From Paenibacillus helianthi (GTDB taxonomy: Bacteria > Bacillota > Bacilli > Paenibacillales > Paenibacillaceae): DNA of 64,000 bases. Position numbers and translations under genes: made by a program. Location of the stretch: NCBI RefSeq assembly GCF_001909055.1, contig NZ_LVWI01000059.1, positions 1 to 64,000 of the forward strand, read 5' to 3'. This document shows positions 17,466 through 25,849 of this stretch, piece by piece (the stretch's first letter is position 1; every line of letters begins with the position of its first letter). The notes beneath the pieces are model-generated. The model was not told where the DNA came from. It searched no databases and saw only the letters and a program-made list of their open reading frames with translations.

Positions 17466-18062
17466 TTAGATGTAACGCTCAGCCAATTGGTTGATATGTG
17501 CTGCGTGTGCTCCTTCGCCGATGGCTGCGAATTTCCATTCCTCGCCATGTCGGTAGAGCTCTCCACAGATCAGTGCAGTAAAACCTGTGTAATTGTCCGT
17601 CAAGTTGAACTTGATCAGTTCAGCATTGCCTGTGGCATTAATAACCCGGATATACGCCGATTTAATCATCCCGAAATCCTGCTTGCGGTTCACGGCATCA
17701 TAGATGTTGACTACGACCAGGACCTTGTGCACATCGGCAGGAATTGCCTTCAGGTTCACATTGATCTGCTCGTCGTCTCCGTCACCCTCACCTGTCAGGT
17801 TATCCCCGGAGTGAACAACGGAGCTGTTCGGATTCTGCTTGTTGTGAAAGCAGACCAGATTCAGCTTGTTGGTCAGCTTGCCATTCTCGTTCAGGAGCAG
17901 CGCCGAGGCATCGCAGTCCACGTTCGCCTGCTTCTTGACACCGAAGAATCCGCGTGCCGGCTCAGCCGGGTCCCAGCCAAGCCCTACGATAACACCGGAA
18001 AGTCCGGCATTTCCTTTTGTTAAATCAATCTTCTGACCTTTTACCAGATTAATACCAGCCAA
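17466..18062 (-). CDS. terD: TerD-family protein (paralogue 3, first gene of the sigma-W operon)
   Basis: A 198-residue TerD protein starting at a TTG (18060-18062) with GGAGGT 8 bases upstream. It has the KGQKIDLTKGNAGL start and the SGDNLTGEGDGDDEQI acidic loop, but carries an insertion (PAEPARGFFGVKKQANVDCD, about 34-53) and replaces FDLGEDF by FNLTDNY, so it is a diverged paralogue that may bind metal differently. This insertion-bearing type resembles B. subtilis YceC. It is the first gene behind the ECF-type promoter at 18130-18155. Confidence 0.93.
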   Translation of the reverse strand: MAGINLVKGQKIDLTKGNAGLSGVIVGLGWDPAEPARGFFGVKKQANVDCDASALLLNENGKLTNKLNLVCFHNKQNPNSSVVHSGDNLTGEGDGDDEQINVNLKAIPADVHKVLVVVNIYDAVNRKQDFGMIKSAYIRVINATGNAELIKFNLTDNYTGFTALICGELYRHGEEWKFAAIGEGAHAAHINQLAERYI

Positions 18063-18129
18063 ATTTACGTACCTCCGTTTCGAAAAGAATCACAGCTGTA
18101 AGTCTTACTTGTGGGTGTTATACCAGTGA

Positions 18130-18155
18130 TACGACACAAAAACAAATACGTTTCA
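18130..18155 (-). promoter_or_regulatory. Sigma-W-type (ECF) promoter of the terD operon
   Basis: Read on the minus strand: TGAAAC (18150-18155), a 16-base T-rich spacer (18134-18149), and CGTA (18130-18133). This is an exact match to the sigma-W consensus including the T-rich spacer. It lies 68 bases before the TTG of the first TerD gene. In B. subtilis the homologous yce operon is controlled by sigma-W, so envelope-stress induction is a well-grounded inference. Confidence 0.85.
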
Positions 18156-18184
18156 ACCTTTTATAGTGAACTTCGGTAATATGC

Positions 18185-18631
18185 TTACAGGCTGAATTCG
18201 CTTGGACTCAGTCCCAGTACGCTGCAAATGTTCCGCACAACCGCTTTTTCCTGCTCGTCAAAATCACCGTCAGCCGCCCCAATTGCAGAGCATACGCCTA
18301 CAATTACGCGTCCAATTTCCGGTTTGTTGCTGAATTTGGCGATGGACTTCAGCGCTTCCTGCTTGCCAATCTCCGGAGAAAACTCGAAATTGCTGACATA
18401 GAAGTTGAACTGGTTAATGACATCTCTCATGTCAAATACCTTCAGTTCATTGCTGAGATTCATATATCCGGCCATTTTGTTCTTTTCGGATTCCTCAATC
18501 TTGCCGTCGGCAGCAGCTACCAGGGCACAGCCCGCCACAACTGCGTTCATGAAATCTTTATTTTTAAACTTTTTCACCTGTTCGGTCAGTCCGTTTTTTG
18601 TGTTGTTCAACCAGTTTTTAAATGTGCTCAT
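18185..18631 (-). CDS. terB: TerB-family protein
   Basis: A 148-residue all-helical TerB protein. Two internally repeated acidic motifs are visible, VAAADGKIEESEK (about 38-50) and IGAADGDFDEQEK (about 115-127), which form the metal-binding core of the fold. No signal peptide; members associate with the inner face of the membrane together with TerC. Its stop is followed at once by the sigma-W promoter of the terD genes, so terB is transcribed separately or by read-through. Its own promoter is not obvious: TGGAAC at about 18716-18721 with CGAA 17 bases on is only a weak ECF match. Confidence 0.94.
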   Translation of the reverse strand: MSTFKNWLNNTKNGLTEQVKKFKNKDFMNAVVAGCALVAAADGKIEESEKNKMAGYMNLSNELKVFDMRDVINQFNFYVSNFEFSPEIGKQEALKSIAKFSNKPEIGRVIVGVCSAIGAADGDFDEQEKAVVRNICSVLGLSPSEFSL

Positions 18632-18786
18632 CGTATTCTCCTTCTATCATTAAGTGATGATAAACAAAAGATATCCCAGAGCCTCCTCTCCGCCGTTTCG
18701 ACAAACATTTACTTAATGTTCCATATCCAAGTGCTTACACTTCTAATATAACCGATTCATCGAGAAGATTCTACTTTGCCAGAATT

Positions 18787-19518
18787 TCACAGCACCTTGG
18801 ACAGGAAGGCTTGTGTACGCTCATGCGCTGGATGGCCGAACAATTGCTCCGGGTCCCCCTCCTCAACCACCACACCCTGCTCCATAAACAGCACGCGGTC
18901 TCCCACCTCACGGGCAAAGCCCATCTCATGTGTAACTACGACCATTGTCATCCCTTCACGCGCCAAATCCTTCATGACCGCCAGCACCTCACCAACCATT
19001 TCCGGGTCAAGTGCAGAGGTGGGCTCATCAAACAGCATGATCTTGGGCTCCATGGCCAGCGCCCGGGCAATTGCCACCCGCTGGGCTTGACCGCCGGAGA
19101 GTGAGGCCGGATAGACGTCTGCTTTTTCCCTTAAACCGACCTTGTCCAGCAGCTCCAGCGCCTTCTGACGGGCTTGCCCGACAGGCCATTTGCGGACCCG
19201 AACCGGGGCGAGCATAATATTTTCGATTACTTTTTTGTGAGGGAACAGATTGAACTGCTGAAAAACCATGCCAAGCTCTGTGCGGATATCATTAATCCTA
19301 GTGGTTTTGGCCATCAAGGAAGTGCCTTCAATAATAATGTCGCCCTCTTGCGGCTGCTCCAGCAGGTTCAGGCAGCGCAGAAAGGTCGATTTGCCCGAGC
19401 CCGAAGGCCCGATCACCACTACTACCTCCCGGATATGAATATCGACGCTGATGTCAGTGAGCACCTTGTGCGTCCCGAATGATTTATGCAGATGTCTAAC
19501 TGAGATCATAGGCTCCAT
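18787..19518 (-). CDS. Polar amino acid ABC transporter, ATP-binding protein
   Basis: A 243-residue ABC ATPase of the GlnQ/ArtP/HisP class. Walker A GPSGSGKST (about 37-45), Q-loop MVFQQFNLFPHKK, signature LSGGQAQRVAIARAL, Walker B IMLFDEPTSALDPE and the H-loop VVVTHEMGFA are all intact. Third gene of a minus-strand operon (binding protein, permease, ATPase), 6 bases after the permease. The class imports polar amino acids; the agmatine genes upstream of the operon make arginine or another basic amino acid plausible but unproven. Confidence 0.95.
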   Translation of the reverse strand: MEPMISVRHLHKSFGTHKVLTDISVDIHIREVVVVIGPSGSGKSTFLRCLNLLEQPQEGDIIIEGTSLMAKTTRINDIRTELGMVFQQFNLFPHKKVIENIMLAPVRVRKWPVGQARQKALELLDKVGLREKADVYPASLSGGQAQRVAIARALAMEPKIMLFDEPTSALDPEMVGEVLAVMKDLAREGMTMVVVTHEMGFAREVGDRVLFMEQGVVVEEGDPEQLFGHPAHERTQAFLSKVL

Positions 19519-19524
19519 ATGCGG

Positions 19525-20172
19525 TTACACCTTCCGTTCGATATAATTGAGCAGCTTGCTGAGGGAATAGGTAAGAATGAAATAGATCAATGCGGCAGTC
19601 AAATACGGCTCCCATATCCGTAAATACTGGCCTTTCATCGTGTTGCTCCAATACATAATCTCCGGTGCGGCAATCAGCGCGAGCAGGGAAGAGTCTTTCA
19701 CCAGCACAATAAATTCATTCCCGAATGCAGGAACCATCCGTTTGACCGCCTGCGGCAGAATGATAAAGCGCATGGCCTGAAATTGGGTCATTCCGAGCGA
19801 AACCGCCGCTTCCCGCTGCCCCGGATCAATAGACTGGATACCGGCGCGGAAAATCTCGGCGGAATAAGCGGCAGAGTTCAGGGAGAGTGCCACAAAAGAG
19901 GTCATTAACACATTGGTGCTGCCGTAAAACGCCGGGATCACCCCAAAGTGGACAATCAAAATCTGCACATACAACGGGGTCCCGCGGAAAAAATTGATGT
20001 AACAATGAAACGGCCAGCGGAAATACGCTTTCGGTGCCATTTTGCCAAAACCAATGCCCAGCCCCAGAACTGAACCCAATATAATGGAGACAATAGATAC
20101 GCCAATGGTAAATGCGGTGCCCCTCAGCAATACCGGTATATAATGAGCGATAATGTCAAATCTGAAATCCAT
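19525..20172 (-). CDS. Polar amino acid ABC transporter, permease
   Basis: A 215-residue permease of the HisM/GlnP family with about five spans. The N-terminal FRFDIIAHYIPVLLRGTAFT and the cytoplasmic EAA loop (SIDPGQREAAVSLGMTQFQA, followed by FIILPQAVKRMVPAFGNEF) are classic for this family. A single permease gene suggests a homodimeric channel. It lies 81 bases after the binding-protein gene and 6 before the ATPase gene. Confidence 0.95.
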   Translation of the reverse strand: MDFRFDIIAHYIPVLLRGTAFTIGVSIVSIILGSVLGLGIGFGKMAPKAYFRWPFHCYINFFRGTPLYVQILIVHFGVIPAFYGSTNVLMTSFVALSLNSAAYSAEIFRAGIQSIDPGQREAAVSLGMTQFQAMRFIILPQAVKRMVPAFGNEFIVLVKDSSLLALIAAPEIMYWSNTMKGQYLRIWEPYLTAALIYFILTYSLSKLLNYIERKV

Positions 20173-20253
20173 AGGACTCTTCCCTTCTCTTCTATTTCAA
20201 AAAAAGAAGCATGCGCAATAGCAATCATTACGCATACTTAATTGGTCGTCCGC

Positions 20254-21069
20254 TTACTCTGCGTTCAAGAGAGTCTGGGTGTCCGGATCTTTACCGAACC
20301 AGGTTTTGTAGATTTCGGCATATTTGCCGTTCTCAATAATTTTCTTGATCGCCGGGTCAAGCTTGGCTTTCCATTCACTGCCCTTAGGATATAAGATGCC
20401 ATAATATTCAGAGCCGAAGTTTTCCTTATCGATGATCCCTGTCAATTTCTCTTTCGGGTTGTTCTTGATATATTCGTTGACGATAGCGATATCTGCCACC
20501 ACCGCATCGGCTCCACCTTTATTCAGCTCCATCAGGGCTACCGCGTTGCTGTCAAAACGCTTAAGTTTGGCGTTGTCGACACCCATAATTCCGCTCATCA
20601 GCTCATCCGCCGTAGTCGCCGCCTGCACAGCAACCCTTTTACCCTTCAGGTCAAGCGCACTCTTGATGTCACTGCCTTCCTTAACCATAATCATGTTGGT
20701 GGATTCAAAATAAGGAATGGAATAATCATAGGTTTCTTTCCGCTCGTCTGTAATAGAAACCGAAGACAAACCAGCTTGGTATTCCGTGCCTTGCTTCACG
20801 CTGGTCAGCATAGTGTCCCACCCCGTGTTCGTTACGGTATAGCCGATGCCGGCTTCCTCCATTACCGCCTTGATGAAATCGATGTCAAATCCTTTGATTG
20901 TATCTGTATCCATATACTCCATCGGTGCATAGCTCGCGTCACTGGCGAACTTAATCGTCTCCCCGCCGGCGCTGCCGCTGTCTGCCTTATTGTTGGAACT
21001 GCAGCCCACCATTGCAAGCACTACGAATGACATTAAAGCTGACATAAACCATTTATTTTTAATCCCCAT
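20254..21069 (-). CDS. Polar amino acid ABC transporter, substrate-binding lipoprotein
   Basis: A 271-residue extracytoplasmic solute-binding protein (family 3). A signal peptide ends in the lipobox VVLAMVGCSS with the acylated cysteine at residue 23, followed by a Ser/Asn-rich tether. Family motifs follow: IKFASDASYAPMEYMDTD, KGFDIDFIKAVMEEAG and GKRVAVQAATTADELM. First gene of the transporter operon, with an AGGGGGA ribosome binding site. A near-consensus sigma-A promoter lies about 41 bases upstream of the ATG and an inverted repeat behind it, so regulated transcription is likely. Confidence 0.95.
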   Translation of the reverse strand: MGIKNKWFMSALMSFVVLAMVGCSSNNKADSGSAGGETIKFASDASYAPMEYMDTDTIKGFDIDFIKAVMEEAGIGYTVTNTGWDTMLTSVKQGTEYQAGLSSVSITDERKETYDYSIPYFESTNMIMVKEGSDIKSALDLKGKRVAVQAATTADELMSGIMGVDNAKLKRFDSNAVALMELNKGGADAVVADIAIVNEYIKNNPKEKLTGIIDKENFGSEYYGILYPKGSEWKAKLDPAIKKIIENGKYAEIYKTWFGKDPDTQTLLNAE

Positions 21070-21109
21070 TCTTCAATCCCCCTACTTATTCGTGTAATAA
21101 CTTAAGGAG

Positions 21110-21138
21110 ATTTTATCAGATTAAAGTAGTGATGACAA
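21110..21138 (-). promoter_or_regulatory. Sigma-A promoter of the amino acid ABC transporter
   Basis: On the minus strand TTGTCA (21133-21138), a 17-base spacer and TAAAAT (21110-21115), about 41 bases before the binding-protein ATG. A near-consensus vegetative promoter. Confidence 0.75.
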
Positions 21139-21149
21139 TTAACTTTTCT

Positions 21150-21178
21150 ATTATATGTCATGTTTAATAACATATAAT
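21150..21178. promoter_or_regulatory. Inverted repeat upstream of the ABC transporter promoter
   Basis: Perfect 9-base arms ATTATATGT (21150-21158) and ACATATAAT (21170-21178) with an 11-base centre, ending 11 bases upstream of the -35 element. The position suits an activator or repressor operator. The binding protein is unknown. The rest of the gap 21070-21267 is AT-rich with nothing else recognised. Confidence 0.45.
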
Positions 21179-21267
21179 CGTTATATTGTAGCATTTCCTC
21201 CCTTTACTGGACTCTGTTCATTCACTTATCCGCTGGAGGATCCATCCCTACTACCGTCTCTATTATC

Positions 21268-21310
21268 AAAAAAGGCACCGCCATGAGATGTGAATATCCC
21301 CGGCGGTGCC
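21268..21310 (-). terminator. Terminator after aguB
   Basis: A 9-base GC-rich stem (21274-21282 with 21302-21310) followed by six T on the minus strand. It separates the aguA-aguB operon from the transporter promoter. Confidence 0.88.
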
Positions 21311-21361
21311 ATTGCTATGCTGTATTTCAGTCTTTGTTATCTTTCATTAACGTTGTACAGA

Positions 21362-22240
21362 TTAAAACGTCAAATCCCCGTCATACGAAGCAATTAACCG
21401 ATACAGCTCCGGTCGCCGGTCGCGGAAGATCCCCCATTCGATCCGGCCAACCTCCAAGGCGTCCAGGTCAAATTCACTGACCAATACAGTCTGTTCATCC
21501 CGTCCGGCTTCGACAATCTTGTTGCCCTGAGGACCGGCGATAAATGAGGAGCCATAGAAGTTAATGCTGGACTCCTCATCCGTTTCCTCTCCGATCCGGT
21601 TAGAGGCCACGACAGGAATCAGATTCGCTGCCGCATGGCCCAGCATACAGGTCTGCCAGTGGTCTTTGGAGTCAATCGACCCGTCCTGCGGCTCCGAACC
21701 GATGGCTGTAGGGTAGAACAAAATCTCCGCTCCCATCAGACTCATCACCCGTGCGGCTTCCGGGTACCATTGATCCCAGCAGACGCCGACACCAATTTTG
21801 GCGTAACGGGTATTCCACACTTTAAAGCCGGTATCTCCGGGATTGAAGTAGAACTTCTCTTCATAGCCGGGGCCATCGGGGATGTGGCTTTTGCGGTATT
21901 TGCCCAGCACCGTGCCATCAGCATCAATCACAGCCAGGGAGTTGTAACGGGCATAGTTTTTCTTTTCATAAAAGCTGATCGGCAGCACCACCTGCAGTTC
22001 TTTCGCTACCGCTTTGAAATGGTTCACTGCTTTGTTGTGCTCAAGCTCGGTCGCATAAGCATAATAATCTGATTTCTCCTTCTGGCAGAAATACGGAGTT
22101 TCAAACAGCTCCTGAAGCAGGATAATCTGCGCGCCTTGGGCAGCAGCTTCCCTAACCAGGGTTTCCGCCTTGCGGATATTCTCATCAATATCACCGGAAC
22201 AGCTCATTTGTGTCGCGGCTACTTTTACTTTTCTCACCAT
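21362..22240 (-). CDS. aguB: N-carbamoylputrescine amidase
   Basis: A 292-residue nitrilase-superfamily amidase converting N-carbamoylputrescine to putrescine, CO2 and ammonia. The catalytic triad is visible: Glu44 in LLQELFETPYF, Lys in GKYRKSHIPDGPGYEEKFYF, and Cys in GVGVCWDQWYPEAAR. The DGPGYEEKFYFNPGDTGF block is specific to this branch. It lies 20 bases after aguA with GGAGG before the ATG, so the two steps from agmatine to putrescine are encoded together. No arginine decarboxylase gene is in the window. Confidence 0.95.
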   Translation of the reverse strand: MVRKVKVAATQMSCSGDIDENIRKAETLVREAAAQGAQIILLQELFETPYFCQKEKSDYYAYATELEHNKAVNHFKAVAKELQVVLPISFYEKKNYARYNSLAVIDADGTVLGKYRKSHIPDGPGYEEKFYFNPGDTGFKVWNTRYAKIGVGVCWDQWYPEAARVMSLMGAEILFYPTAIGSEPQDGSIDSKDHWQTCMLGHAAANLIPVVASNRIGEETDEESSINFYGSSFIAGPQGNKIVEAGRDEQTVLVSEFDLDALEVGRIEWGIFRDRRPELYRLIASYDGDLTF

Positions 22241-22260
22241 TCTGTCCTCCTTGCAAAAAT

Positions 22261-23292
22261 TTAGGATCTCCCGGCAGGCATCTGCTGGGTGGTGCAGTGT
22301 ACATTGCCGCCTTCGCCAATCACGGCCATTCCATTCACTGTGCGGATTCTACGGTCCGGGAACAGTGTAGCAAGCTTCTGTTCGGCAAGCTTATCCGTTT
22401 CTGCAGCAGTTCCTCCGAACACTGGCAGGATAATCCCGCCATTCACAAAATAAAAATTCAAATAGCTGAGCGTCAGACGGCTGTCCTCATAATCCGTACG
22501 AGGCGGCTGCTGGATCGTGATGATCTCCAGCTTCCGTCCTTTGGCGTCCACGGCATTTTCCAGAATCCTTAAGTTCTCCTGGGTAATCGAATAATTCTCG
22601 TCCTGCGGGTCATCGCAGACCTGAATAATTACTTTGCCAGGTGCGGCGAAGCAGGCAATATTATCGACATGCCCATCGGTTTCATCACCGCTCAGGCCGC
22701 GTTTCAGCCAGATGATGGCTTCTGTACCTGTATATTTACGTACATATTCTTCAATCTCTTCCCGGTCCAGCTCCGGGTTGCGGTTCTTGTTCAGCAGACA
22801 TTCCTCTGTGGTAAGAAGTGTTCCTTCCCCATCGCTATGAATGGATCCGCCTTCCATGACCAGCGGAGCATCGTAACGGGTAACCTGCACCTGCTTCAGA
22901 ATCTGAGGAGCCACCTCATCATCCAGGTCCCAAGGTGAATATTTGCCGCCCCAGGCATTGAATTTCCAGTTCACGCCTGCAAGTGTTCCATCCTCACCCT
23001 TAACAAAGGTTGGACCGTTGTCACGCAGCCAGGCATCATTATGCCGGATCGGCAGCAGCGTAACATTGTCTCCCAGAGCCAGCTTGTTCACCTGCTCCAA
23101 CTCTTCCGGGTTCACTACTACGGTTACCGGCTCGAACTCGGCAATAGCCCGGATAATCTCGGCATAGCCGCCGCTCACGGCTTCATAATTGTCGGGAAAC
23201 ACCATGGAAGCCTGGACCGGCCAGGAAATAAAAGTACGTTCATGCTCATCCCATTCGGGTGGCATGGTATAGTTTAATTCTTTGGGATACAT
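22261..23292 (-). CDS. aguA: Agmatine deiminase
   Basis: A 343-residue member of the peptidyl-arginine deiminase-like guanidino-hydrolase family, turning agmatine into N-carbamoylputrescine and ammonia. The substrate-site blocks WDEHERTFISWP and NDAWLRDNGPTF, the DGHVDN histidine motif and the catalytic Cys333 in GGNVHCTTQQ are all present. First gene of the aguA-aguB operon. With the downstream amino acid importer it suggests salvage of arginine-derived agmatine as a polyamine and nitrogen source. Confidence 0.96.
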   Translation of the reverse strand: MYPKELNYTMPPEWDEHERTFISWPVQASMVFPDNYEAVSGGYAEIIRAIAEFEPVTVVVNPEELEQVNKLALGDNVTLLPIRHNDAWLRDNGPTFVKGEDGTLAGVNWKFNAWGGKYSPWDLDDEVAPQILKQVQVTRYDAPLVMEGGSIHSDGEGTLLTTEECLLNKNRNPELDREEIEEYVRKYTGTEAIIWLKRGLSGDETDGHVDNIACFAAPGKVIIQVCDDPQDENYSITQENLRILENAVDAKGRKLEIITIQQPPRTDYEDSRLTLSYLNFYFVNGGIILPVFGGTAAETDKLAEQKLATLFPDRRIRTVNGMAVIGEGGNVHCTTQQMPAGRS

Positions 23293-23394
23293 TCTTATAA
23301 TTACCTCTGCTATTCATATTTGGAGCGCCCGGCTGTCCCGGAAAAGCTCCTTACCCATCATACAATAATATGAGGATGCGCTCAATTGCCGGAC

Positions 23395-23426
23395 AAGCAA
23401 ATCCCCCTGGGAAAATCCAGGGGGAT
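23395..23426 (-). terminator. Terminator after the phosphodiesterase gene
   Basis: A 10-base perfect stem (23401-23410 with 23417-23426) and a 6-base loop, followed on the minus strand by TTTGCTTGT. Confidence 0.75.
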
Positions 23427-23443
23427 CAGAGTCTAGCTGTATT

Positions 23444-23986
23444 TTAGAGCTTGATCTGTTTCACTATATTTCCCGCAAAGTCCTTGATGATGAAATCTCC
23501 ATTCTCCAGAATCCCGTAGGAATTGGGATGGTTCTCTTTCGGCAGCGAGATGGAGCCGGGGTTCAGCACCGTGATGCCCTCCTTGACATCCGCTACCGGC
23601 AGATGGGTGTGGCCCTGGATAAAAACATCGCCCGATGTCAGCTGTGGCAGATTGTCGATGCTGAAGCCATGTCCGTGGGTTGCATAGATCTTCCGGCCTT
23701 CATGAAGGATCAGCACATAGTCGCCCATCATCGGGAACTGCAGCAGCATCTGATCGACCTCGGCGTCGCAGTTGCCGCGTACGGCCACCAGTGATTTGCC
23801 ATAGGCATTCAGCCTGGCTGCGACTCCTTGGGGATCATAGCCATCCGGCAGCGGATTTCGTGGCCCGTGGTACAGGAAGTCTCCAAGAATAACGAGAGTG
23901 TGCGGCTGCTCCTCTTCCGCCTTCAACAGTGCCTGCTCCAGCCAATGCAGTGATCCGTGAATATCCGAAATGAACATCAGTTTCAT
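23444..23986 (-). CDS. YfcE-type metallophosphodiesterase
   Basis: A 180-residue calcineurin-like phosphoesterase. Dinuclear metal ligands are in place: MFISDIHGS (residues 4-12), VILGDFLYHGP, VRGNCDAE, THGHG, and GHTHLPV near the C-terminus. The LYHGPRNPLPDGYDP insert is typical of YfcE, which hydrolyses model phosphodiesters. The natural substrate is not known. Single-gene unit with AAGGAG before the ATG and its own terminator. Confidence 0.92.
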   Translation of the reverse strand: MKLMFISDIHGSLHWLEQALLKAEEEQPHTLVILGDFLYHGPRNPLPDGYDPQGVAARLNAYGKSLVAVRGNCDAEVDQMLLQFPMMGDYVLILHEGRKIYATHGHGFSIDNLPQLTSGDVFIQGHTHLPVADVKEGITVLNPGSISLPKENHPNSYGILENGDFIIKDFAGNIVKQIKL

Positions 23987-24063
23987 GATGCATTCTCCTT
24001 TTCCTGTTTTTCTATTGTCCTATGTATCTAATTATTTTAACTCTCCTTGAGTCCCTAACGCAA

Positions 24064-24085
24064 AGCGGGCGCCCGCGGGGCGCCC
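24064..24085 (-). terminator. GC-rich hairpin after gltD
   Basis: Self-complementary GGGCGCCC units at 24067-24074 and 24078-24085 form a very stable hairpin 26 bases after the gltD stop. The following minus-strand bases are only moderately T-rich, so termination strength is uncertain. Confidence 0.5.
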
Positions 24086-24111
24086 TGCACTTTACATTCT
24101 TATATTATGAA

Positions 24112-25596
24112 TTATGGCAGATTGGAAGAACCCATCAGGAACCGGTCCACCTCGCGCGCTGCCTGCCGTCCTTCATTAATAGCCCATACCACAAGGCTCT
24201 GGCCGCGCCGTATATCTCCAGCAGCAAACACGCCTTCCACATTGGTAGCCTGCGTTCCGAACTCGGCTTTGGCGTTGGAGCGCTCATCACACTCAACCCC
24301 TAGCTGGCCCAGCACCGTTTCTTCCGGTCCGGTGAATCCCAGGGCAAGCAGCACAAGCTGTGCCTGGATGACTTCTTCACTGCCTGGAACCTCTACCGGC
24401 ACCATCCGGCCCTGCTCATTCCGGGTCCATTCGATGCGCACGGTGTGCAGTTCCTGCACATGTCCGCCGTCGTCGCCGACAAAACGCTTCGTATTCACAA
24501 GATAACGACGCGGATCTTCCTGATACAAGGCCGCTGCTTCCTGCTGGCCGTAATCCACCTTCATCACCTTCGGCCACTCCGGCCAAGGGTTGCCCGCCTG
24601 GCGGGTAAGCGGCGCCTGCGGCATAATCTCCAGTTGGACTACACTGCGGCAGCCGTGCCGGATGGAAGTAGCGACACAGTCCGTACCTGTATCCCCGCCG
24701 CCAATAACGACCACATCTTTGCCGGCTGCAGAGATGTATTCCCCGTCTGCGAGGCCGGAGTCGAGCAGACTCTTCGTGTTCAGTGTCAGGAATTCCATCG
24801 CCTGATGAATGCCCCGAAGCTCGCGCCCTTCCAGCGCCAGATCACGTGCCTGCGTAGAGCCGCCGCACAGCACCAATGCATCATGCTCTTCCTTCAGCTG
24901 TGATGCTTCAATATCTCTGCCGATCTCGGTCCGGGTAACGAAGGTAACGCCTTCTGCCGCCAGCAGATCTACTCGGCGCTGTACCGTTTGTTTGTCCAGC
25001 TTCATATTCGGAATTCCGTAGGTCAACAGGCCGCCGATTCGGTCCGCACGTTCATACACGGTTACACTATGTCCGGCTTTGTTAAGCTGTGCGGCACAAG
25101 CAAGACCTGCAGGACCGGAGCCGACTACGGCGACTTTTTTGCCGGTACGGCTGAGCGGCGGCTGGGGAACGATCCAACCCTCAGCAAAACCTCTGTCCAC
25201 GATGGCCTTCTCAATCGATTTGATCGTGACCGGATTGCCATTCATCCCCACTGTACAAGCGCCTTCACAAGGTGCTGGACAGACACGTCCGGTAAACTCC
25301 GGAAAGTTGTTGGTCTTGTGAAGCCGTTTAAGCGCAACCTCCCAGTTGCCGCGGTATACCATATCATTCCATTCCGGAATAAGATTATGCAGCGGACAGC
25401 CGGAGGCCATCCCGGAGAGCAGCCGTCCAACATGGCAGAACGGTGTACCGCAATCCATGCAGCGCGCGCCCTGCTCCTTCAGCTTCTCCTCGTCCATCTT
25501 CTGCGAAAATTCATTCCAGTTCTTAATCCGTTCCAAAGGCTCGCACTCCGCAGGAGTCTGCCGCTGATATTCAAGAAATCCTGTTGCTTTACCCAT
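24112..25596 (-). CDS. gltD: Glutamate synthase small subunit (NADPH, GltD)
   Basis: A 494-residue flavoprotein that passes electrons from NADPH to the large subunit of glutamate synthase. The start is the ATG at 25596, 9 bases after GGAGG; frames beginning further upstream have no such site. An N-terminal Fe-S domain with cysteines in ARCMDCGTPFCH (about 45-56), GCPLHNLIP and CPAPCEGACTVGMN is followed by FAD-binding VAVVGSGPAGLACAAQL and NADPH-binding VVIGGGDTGTDCVATS. The terminal AAGDIRRGQSLVVWAINEGR is also typical. The large subunit gene gltA/gltB is not adjacent, which is unusual; the protein may pair with a distant GltA or serve a related oxidoreductase. Confidence 0.93.
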   Translation of the reverse strand: MGKATGFLEYQRQTPAECEPLERIKNWNEFSQKMDEEKLKEQGARCMDCGTPFCHVGRLLSGMASGCPLHNLIPEWNDMVYRGNWEVALKRLHKTNNFPEFTGRVCPAPCEGACTVGMNGNPVTIKSIEKAIVDRGFAEGWIVPQPPLSRTGKKVAVVGSGPAGLACAAQLNKAGHSVTVYERADRIGGLLTYGIPNMKLDKQTVQRRVDLLAAEGVTFVTRTEIGRDIEASQLKEEHDALVLCGGSTQARDLALEGRELRGIHQAMEFLTLNTKSLLDSGLADGEYISAAGKDVVVIGGGDTGTDCVATSIRHGCRSVVQLEIMPQAPLTRQAGNPWPEWPKVMKVDYGQQEAAALYQEDPRRYLVNTKRFVGDDGGHVQELHTVRIEWTRNEQGRMVPVEVPGSEEVIQAQLVLLALGFTGPEETVLGQLGVECDERSNAKAEFGTQATNVEGVFAAGDIRRGQSLVVWAINEGRQAAREVDRFLMGSSNLP

Positions 25597-25849
25597 ACCT
25601 GTCATCCTCCGAGTCTCTCTGATTGGCCGCCGAATCACCCAAAGGCGGCATTGTTGCCCCATTCGGCTCCAAAAAGACAGTTACTCTCTGTCACCGACTG
25701 ATTATTTGTCACTGTAAAGCAGCAAAGCAAGAAGCTGTGACAAGACGGTTTCCCGCCTGAAATGACTCTATATTATCATCTATCCTGTATAGCCTAAATG
25801 AGGAAAGTCACATTTTTAGATAAAATTTCGGAGATGGGCAAAGCGGCTA

